Of a stretch of 10,035 nucleotides of DNA, positions 5,768-10,035 are shown in pieces (within the stretch, counting starts at the first letter, position 1; every line of letters begins with the position of its first letter). Position numbers and translations under genes: made by a program. Below the pieces are notes generated by a model. It was not told the origin of the DNA and did not search any database. It saw nothing but the letters and a program-made list of their open reading frames with translations. This DNA is from Gammaproteobacteria bacterium (GTDB lineage: Bacteria > Pseudomonadota > Gammaproteobacteria > Arenicellales > JAOTYS01): contig JAOTYS010000142.1 in assembly GCA_029861795.1 (NCBI GenBank), positions 1 through 10,035 on the forward strand, given 5' to 3'.

Positions 5768-7480
5768 TTGGTCCCAATTCGCTCGATGCGGTACGATGAG
5801 AGGCCCATGCAGCACACCCCGAATTCGAAGACCCTTATGGCGCGGCCGGCAGTAGTCTCGTCAGACCCTGTCGATAGCCTCGAGTCGATCACGACTGAAA
5901 CGGCCGATTACCGCTATACCTTCGAACCCTGCACCCGTCGGATACGAGCCGTGTTCAATGACGTCACCGTCGCGGACAGCCACAGCGTGATGGAAATGCG
6001 GGAGACGCGGCTTGCCCCTGTGTATTACTTCCCTAGGTCAGACGTACGGATGGATCTCATGCGACGTACAACTCATCAGACCTATTGTCCGTTTAAGGGT
6101 AACGCCTCCTACTGGTCTCTCGATGTAAACGGACGGGTTGCAGAGAACGTGCTGTGGAGTTACGAAGATCCCTTCGCTGGGGCGAACGAAATTAAGGACT
6201 ACGTTGCCCTCTACGCTGATCAGATCGACGCCTGGTACGATGACGACAAAGATGTCACGGCTAAAAAGGATGAGTCTGCGTCCACTTACGCAAACCCGCT
6301 TCTTTCCTGGCTGCTTCACGACGCCGCGGACGTTACCTCTTCAAAAGAATTGACTGCGCAGTTAGCCGAGCACATGCTGACAGCGGGCATACCATTGTGG
6401 CGCCTAGCGATCATTATCCGCACGCTTCATCCGCAGGTGGCGGCGGTCGCGTACAAATGGTCGGCCAAACACGAAGGCATCGAGGAGATGCAAGCAACCT
6501 ACAGTACGCAGCAAACACCGGAGTATCTCAATAGTCCGCTAGTACCGATCTACGAAGGAGCGGGCGGCATACGCAGGAGGCTCGACATTCCCAATCCAGT
6601 GCTCGACTTCGGGATCCTCAAAGATTTGCACGCTGAAGGTGCCACCGACTACGTAGCCATGCCAATGTTGTTCTCCGATGGTCAGATTAACGTCGTTACC
6701 ATGTCATCGAACCGGCCAGGGGGGTTCAGTACCAGTGATCTAGGCCACGTATATGAAATCCTGTCATTGCTCGGCCGACTGTACGAAGTGCACACGATGC
6801 GTCGTACCGCGGTCACGCTGCTCGATACCTATCTCGGTCAGCATGCCGGCACGCGGGTGTTACAAGGGCTCATTAAGCGCGGCGACGGCGAGAGCATCAA
6901 TGCCGTGATTTGGTTCTGCGACCTGCGCGAATCCACGCCACTGGCGCGATCGATGTCACAGGAGCAGTTCCTTGGGGCGCTGAATGAGTTTTTTGACTGC
7001 ATGGCAGGAGCTGTGCTCGAGCACGGTGGCCAGGTGCTGCGGTTCATCGGTGATGCTGCGCTCGCCATCTTCCCGGTTGCCGGTGCGGAATCTGACTGGG
7101 AAGAAGACTCTGCCACGCCCGAGCAGGCGAGGGATAAGGCCTTGGCAGCGGCAGTGGATGCCAGTCACAGGATCGATATGATCAATCAAAAGCGATCAAA
7201 AGATGGAGAGGTCCAGCTGAAATACGGTCTTGCGCTTCACATGGGGGAGGTCACTTACGGCAACATCGGTACTGAAGAACGTCTGGAGTTCACGGTCGTT
7301 GGCGATGCTGCCAACCAGACCGCTCGCATTGAGGCGATGTGCAAGACGCTGGGCGAACCGATATTACTTTCCGCGGAATTTGCACGGCATTTCCCGGGAC
7401 GATTCCAATCGCTCGGCCCACATCGTCTTCGCGGCATTGACGGCGAGCAGGAGATCTTCGCTCTCCGTGAAATGAGTTAG
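5768..7480 (+). CDS. DUF427 domain fused to class III adenylate/guanylate cyclase
   Basis: A soluble multidomain signalling enzyme of up to 570 residues. Residues about 57-158 are a DUF427 domain (Pfam PF04248), with LAPVYYFPRSDV and TYCPFKGNASYWSL as its signature blocks. A middle region (about 178-360: IPLWRLAIIIRTLHPQV, EGATDYVAMPMLFSDG, LLDTYLGQHAG) is the helical/GAF-like module often placed before cyclase domains in rhizobial-type proteins. The catalytic domain (about 375-565) should make cAMP or cGMP from the NTP. Metal-binding D385 (FCDLRE) and D429 (FIGDA) are present, as are transition-state N516 and R520 (GDAANQTAR). The base-recognition lysine expected before FIGDA is R425, and its partner position is T509. 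The start is uncertain: TTG 5768 has GGAG 5 nt upstream, whereas ATG 5786 and ATG 5807 lack well-spaced sites. The catalytic domain assignment is firm; the effect of R425 is unknown. Confidence 0.9.
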   Translation: MVPIRSMRYDERPMQHTPNSKTLMARPAVVSSDPVDSLESITTETADYRYTFEPCTRRIRAVFNDVTVADSHSVMEMRETRLAPVYYFPRSDVRMDLMRRTTHQTYCPFKGNASYWSLDVNGRVAENVLWSYEDPFAGANEIKDYVALYADQIDAWYDDDKDVTAKKDESASTYANPLLSWLLHDAADVTSSKELTAQLAEHMLTAGIPLWRLAIIIRTLHPQVAAVAYKWSAKHEGIEEMQATYSTQQTPEYLNSPLVPIYEGAGGIRRRLDIPNPVLDFGILKDLHAEGATDYVAMPMLFSDGQINVVTMSSNRPGGFSTSDLGHVYEILSLLGRLYEVHTMRRTAVTLLDTYLGQHAGTRVLQGLIKRGDGESINAVIWFCDLRESTPLARSMSQEQFLGALNEFFDCMAGAVLEHGGQVLRFIGDAALAIFPVAGAESDWEEDSATPEQARDKALAAAVDASHRIDMINQKRSKDGEVQLKYGLALHMGEVTYGNIGTEERLEFTVVGDAANQTARIEAMCKTLGEPILLSAEFARHFPGRFQSLGPHRLRGIDGEQEIFALREMS

Positions 7481-7878
7481 CCTGCGTGCCAGAGTGAGCT
7501 AGCGAGATGAGGTGGTCCCAAGGCCTGAAATATGGCAGGTATCGTCAAAGACGATAGCTGTAGCCCGCGCCCAGCGTCGTCACCGAGCGAACCACAAACA
7601 ATTTCTCTAGTCCGTCGTACGAACTTTTTTGCTACCAGCTGTATCGCTGCCCAACCCCAAGCGATGTATCGTAGGTCCTGCGTCAGCAGGGGCTCATGTT
7701 CCACGTACTCAGATCCATCAGAGGTCAAACGGTTGACCTCAACTGTCAAGCTGCTGGTGGTGTGATCTGTAGAGTGTCATCAGACCACAATCCGTTTCGA
7801 AACGAGACACACGACAGCGCAGCTCTTTAGAGTTCGCCGACTCGGAGATCGGTCGATCAGCATGATTCGGAGGTATAT
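7481..7878. other. ~400 bp with no clear gene between the cyclase and the aminotransferase
   Basis: Both strands contain short open frames, 7532-7765 (+, ATG) and 7477-7749 (-, TTG), which overlap almost wholly. The + frame is rich in Ser, Arg and Pro, as expected of a shadow. The - frame (VEHEPLLTQDLRYIAWGWAA and following) reads more like protein but has a TTG start, no ribosome site and no family I know, so it may be a gene remnant or chance. A small hairpin TATCGTC-AAA-GACGATA lies at 7540-7556 without a T-run. The 8+8 bp palindrome at 7721-7740 is listed separately. No recognisable sigma70 promoter for the aminotransferase was found. Confidence 0.4.
7721..7740. promoter_or_regulatory. 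Perfect 8 bp-arm palindrome, candidate operator
   Basis: GAGGTCAA-ACGG-TTGACCTC is a perfect inverted repeat with 8 bp arms and a 4 bp centre, about 140 bp before the aminotransferase start. Its right half contains TTGACC, resembling a -35 hexamer, but no matching -10 follows at 16-18 bp. The size suits a dimeric repressor, but no regulator gene is nearby. About one such palindrome is expected by chance in 10 kb, so support is moderate. Confidence 0.35.
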
Positions 7879-9186
7879 ATGAGCCGAGAGAAGGAAGAAT
7901 TCCTGGAACGATCAAAGAAGTATTGGAATCCCGGAAAAACCGAGGATTGGCAGCGTATGGAGATCGATCTGGTGATCGATCGACGGCATGGATACTACTT
8001 ATATGACATGGATGGGCGACGCTTGATCGACGTCCACTTAAATGGCGGTACCTACAATATCGGCCACCGCAACCCTGAGGTGATTGCCGCCGTGCAGGAA
8101 GGCATGAAGCACTTCGACATCGGCAACCATCACTTCCCATCGCTAATGCGCACCGAACTCGCAGAAAAGTTGTACGAATGTACCCCGGACGGGCTGCAAT
8201 ACTCGATTTACGGAAGCGGTGGTGCCGAAGCCATCGACATAGCGCTTAAGTCGGCACGCCATGCCACCCAACGCCGCAAGATCATCTCTATCCAACGTTG
8301 CTACCACGGACACACCGGCATCGCGGTGGCGTGCGGTGATCCCAGGTTCTCAAAATTGTTCCTCAGTGACGGTCCAGAAGACGTCTTCGTGCAAGTGCCG
8401 TTCAACGACATGGACGCCATGAAGCAAGCGATCAGTGTGGGGGACGCCGCGTGCGTGATCATGGAGACGGTACCCGCCACCTATGGTTTTCCTATGCCCA
8501 AAGAGGGATATCTCGCTGCAATCAAAGAGATGTGCGAACGATATGGCACACTCTACGTTGCCGATGAAGTACAAACTGGGTTGATGCGTACAGGACACAT
8601 GTGGGGCATTGAACACTATGGCGTAACACCCGACATACTGGTGACCGGCAAAGGACTGAGCGGTGGCGTTTACCCCATCGCGGCAGTCGTCGCTAGTGAA
8701 CGTGCCGCCGCCTGGTTGCATGAGGACGGTTTTGGCCATATGTCTTCGTTCGGTGGCTCCGAGCTGGGCTGTATTGCGGCGATGAAAACGCTAGAGATCT
8801 GTCAACGGCCTGAGGTTAAGACCATCGCACGTTACATTGCTGATCGCGTGCGCGCCGGTCTCGACTCAATCCAGCGCAACTACTCCGAATTCTTCATCGG
8901 GATCCGCCAGCTCGGAGTGGTAATGGGTCTTGAGTTTAACCACCCCGAAGGGGCCAAGTATGTGATGAAGTGGTTATATCAAAACGGTGTGTGGGCGATC
9001 TTCTCAACGCTCGATCCCCAAGTGCTGCAATTCAAGCCGGGCATTCTCTGGGATCGGGACTTGTGCGACGACGTGCTTGACCGCGTGGACATCGCGGTCG
9101 GTCAAGCCCAAGCAGAGGTATTCGGTACCCGAAGCATGACCAGCAGCTGTGCTAGCGCTGGTCTGCCGAGGTCCCGCGCCGCTTGA
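7879..9186 (+). CDS. Class III PLP-dependent aminotransferase
   Basis: A 435-residue cytoplasmic fold-type I aminotransferase of the class III (omega/ornithine, acetylornithine, GSA aminomutase) family. It transfers an amino group from an amino-acid or amine donor to a keto or aldehyde acceptor. Visible signatures are GSGGAEA (112-118) for PLP phosphate binding, CYHGHTG (141-147) stacking on the cofactor, D229 in YVADEVQTGLMRTG pairing with the pyridine nitrogen, and Schiff-base K258 in VTGKGLSGGVYP. SSFGGSELGC follows where the family has its conserved Thr/Ser phosphate contact. Length is normal for the family. GGAGG at 7869-7873, 5 nt before ATG 7879, fixes the start. The last ~17 residues (Ser/Ala/Arg-rich) look like a nonconserved tail. 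The substrate is not readable. An SDR gene 214 bp downstream on the same strand suggests an amino-compound pathway. Confidence 0.95.
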   Translation: MSREKEEFLERSKKYWNPGKTEDWQRMEIDLVIDRRHGYYLYDMDGRRLIDVHLNGGTYNIGHRNPEVIAAVQEGMKHFDIGNHHFPSLMRTELAEKLYECTPDGLQYSIYGSGGAEAIDIALKSARHATQRRKIISIQRCYHGHTGIAVACGDPRFSKLFLSDGPEDVFVQVPFNDMDAMKQAISVGDAACVIMETVPATYGFPMPKEGYLAAIKEMCERYGTLYVADEVQTGLMRTGHMWGIEHYGVTPDILVTGKGLSGGVYPIAAVVASERAAAWLHEDGFGHMSSFGGSELGCIAAMKTLEICQRPEVKTIARYIADRVRAGLDSIQRNYSEFFIGIRQLGVVMGLEFNHPEGAKYVMKWLYQNGVWAIFSTLDPQVLQFKPGILWDRDLCDDVLDRVDIAVGQAQAEVFGTRSMTSSCASAGLPRSRAA

Positions 9187-9400
9187 TCTACGCTCACCTT
9201 ATACCCAGACATTTCACGCGCAAGACCTGTTATCAAATGCATTGTCGTGCTGTAGAGTATTAACGGCACACCAAAGAACCAGCTCGAACCTGCAGCACTG
9301 CTGGTGGTGGCATTCGATCATTGTCATTTCAAACAACTCAAGCGGCGATGGCACCAATTGAATCTGGCCGCTTGAGCCATAAATGTGGAGGAACTAGATC
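9187..9400. other. Intergenic region and leader of the SDR gene
   Basis: No gene is visible. A weak promoter candidate is TTATCA (9230-9235) with a 17 bp spacer to TAGAGT (9253-9258), each matching the consensus at 4 of 6 positions. Downstream lies the stem-loop 9337-9376, listed separately, then a strong Shine-Dalgarno GGAGG at 9387-9391, 9 nt before the SDR start. Confidence 0.4.
9337..9376 (+). promoter_or_regulatory. 10 bp stem-loop just upstream of the SDR ribosome site
   Basis: CTCAAGCGGC (9337-9346) and GCCGCTTGAG (9367-9376) are perfect inverted repeats around a 20 nt loop. No T-run follows, so it is not a normal intrinsic terminator. It ends 10 nt before the GGAGG of the SDR gene, which suits a 5' leader hairpin for mRNA stability, translation control or processing, or a split operator on the DNA. 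Confidence 0.5.
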
Positions 9401-10035
9401 ATGTTAACACCGATTAATGGCAAGTCCGTCATTGTGACTGGGTCCAGCAAGGGTATTGGCAAAGGCATCGCACAAGTGTTCGCGTCCAAAGGCGCAAAAG
9501 TTCTTATAGTTGCCCGAAACGAAGGGGCCGCGAAAGACACGGTGAATGAGATCAATGGAGAAGGGGGTGAATCGTCATACTTTCTAGGAGACGTTGCCTC
9601 TTGGGACGATATGCAGAAGATGGCGGCTACCGCGGCGGAACGTCATGGTGGCATCGATGTGTTATGCAGTAACGCGGGTATCTATCCGCAATCCAAGATG
9701 GAGGACATGTCCCCCGACGAATGGGATCAAGTATTTGGCGTCAATATGAAGGGCAGCTTCCTGGCGGTGAAGGCCTGCATTCCGGCACTAAAGAAGGCGG
9801 AGTATGGCCGTATTGTGTTGACTTCGTCGATTACCGGGCCGGTAACGGGTTTCCCGGGCTGGACTCATTACGGTGCGACCAAGTCGGCGCAGCTCGGTTT
9901 CATCCGCACCGCTGCCATCGAACTCGCCCGTGACAACATCACCATTAACGCTGTACTGCCGGGTAACATCTACACCGAAGGGCTCGCGGGTCTGGGTGAG
10001 GATTACCTTAAAAGCATGATGGCCTCCATCCCAGT
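9401..10035 (+). CDS. Short-chain dehydrogenase/reductase (FabG-like), 3' end cut by the window edge
   Basis: A cytoplasmic NAD(P)-dependent oxidoreductase of the classical SDR family; 211 residues are visible and the frame is still open at the window end. Classical SDRs are about 250 residues, so roughly 40 are missing. The Rossmann cofactor motif TGSSKGIG is at 13-20, with D64 in GDVAS and the NAG motif at 91-93 (SNAGIY). Active-site residues are N115 (VNMKG), S143 (TSSITG), Y157 and K161 (HYGATK). LPGNIYTEG follows where the family has PGxxxT. All catalytic residues are present. R39 after the second beta-strand (LIVARN) weakly favours NADP. ATG 9401 has GGAGG 9 nt upstream. The closest named family is 3-oxoacyl-ACP reductase, but the setting beside an aminotransferase rather than fatty-acid genes argues for a catabolic or specialised substrate. 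Confidence 0.93.
   Translation, partial: MLTPINGKSVIVTGSSKGIGKGIAQVFASKGAKVLIVARNEGAAKDTVNEINGEGGESSYFLGDVASWDDMQKMAATAAERHGGIDVLCSNAGIYPQSKMEDMSPDEWDQVFGVNMKGSFLAVKACIPALKKAEYGRIVLTSSITGPVTGFPGWTHYGATKSAQLGFIRTAAIELARDNITINAVLPGNIYTEGLAGLGEDYLKSMMASIP

Noticed and set aside
7540..7556. Hairpin TATCGTC-AAA-GACGATA as terminator of the cyclase gene
   Set aside because: The stem is AT-rich at its base and is followed by a GC-rich sequence, not by T residues.
7532..7765. 77-codon + strand frame in the cyclase-aminotransferase gap as a gene
   Set aside because: No ribosome site, Ser/Arg/Pro-rich composition typical of a shadow frame, and no family resemblance.
9149..9361. 70-codon + frame overlapping the aminotransferase end
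   Set aside because: Out-of-frame shadow with no ribosome site and no recognisable protein signature.
1..10035. CRISPR array, tRNA or rRNA genes, insertion-sequence transposase, phage genes
   Set aside because: No regularly spaced repeats, no tRNA cloverleaf or rRNA-like sequence, and no transposase, integrase or phage protein was seen on either strand.

Overview
The window is about 10 kb of mid-GC bacterial DNA in which every convincing gene lies on the + strand. Shine-Dalgarno sites, mixed ATG/GTG/TTG starts, a QseBC/PmrAB-type two-component system with a PmrA-like box, and a signal-peptide protein that looks like an outer-membrane barrel all point to a Gram-negative Pseudomonadota. A gamma- or betaproteobacterium is the likeliest source. 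This rests on family resemblance only; no rRNA or taxonomic marker is present.

Layout. (1) 1-1792: the 3' part of an MFS transporter, overlapping by 4 nt (ATGA) a DUF924-family gene. (2) 1793-2249: an intergenic stretch with a ~116 bp inverted-repeat element (1907-2022), then an AT-rich promoter carrying a PmrA/QseB-like box (2204-2220) over a -35/-10 pair. (3) 2292-5035: an apparent operon of a small exported barrel-like protein, a QseB-type response regulator (TTG start) and a QseC-type sensor kinase overlapping it by 4 nt. (4) 5153-5665: a 43-residue membrane miniprotein too short for usual gene callers, then, in the same frame after one TAA, a Cys-rich putative zinc-binding protein. (5) 5768-7480: a DUF427 domain fused through a long middle region to a class III nucleotide cyclase. 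(6) 7481-7878: about 400 bp without a clear gene, holding a perfect 8+8 bp palindrome. (7) 7879-10035: a class III PLP aminotransferase, a 214 bp gap with a 10 bp-arm stem-loop, and the 5' part of an SDR oxidoreductase that runs off the window.

How the parts work together. The box upstream of the exported protein suggests that the response regulator controls its own operon. The exported protein may then be either an output of the system or an envelope partner of the kinase. The aminotransferase and SDR could perform successive steps on an amino compound (transamination, then carbonyl/alcohol redox), but their substrates cannot be read from the sequence. The cyclase adds a second signalling protein with an unusual domain combination. 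The points most worth following are the two-component operon with its unrecognised companion, the DUF427-cyclase fusion, and the miniprotein/zinc-protein pair.
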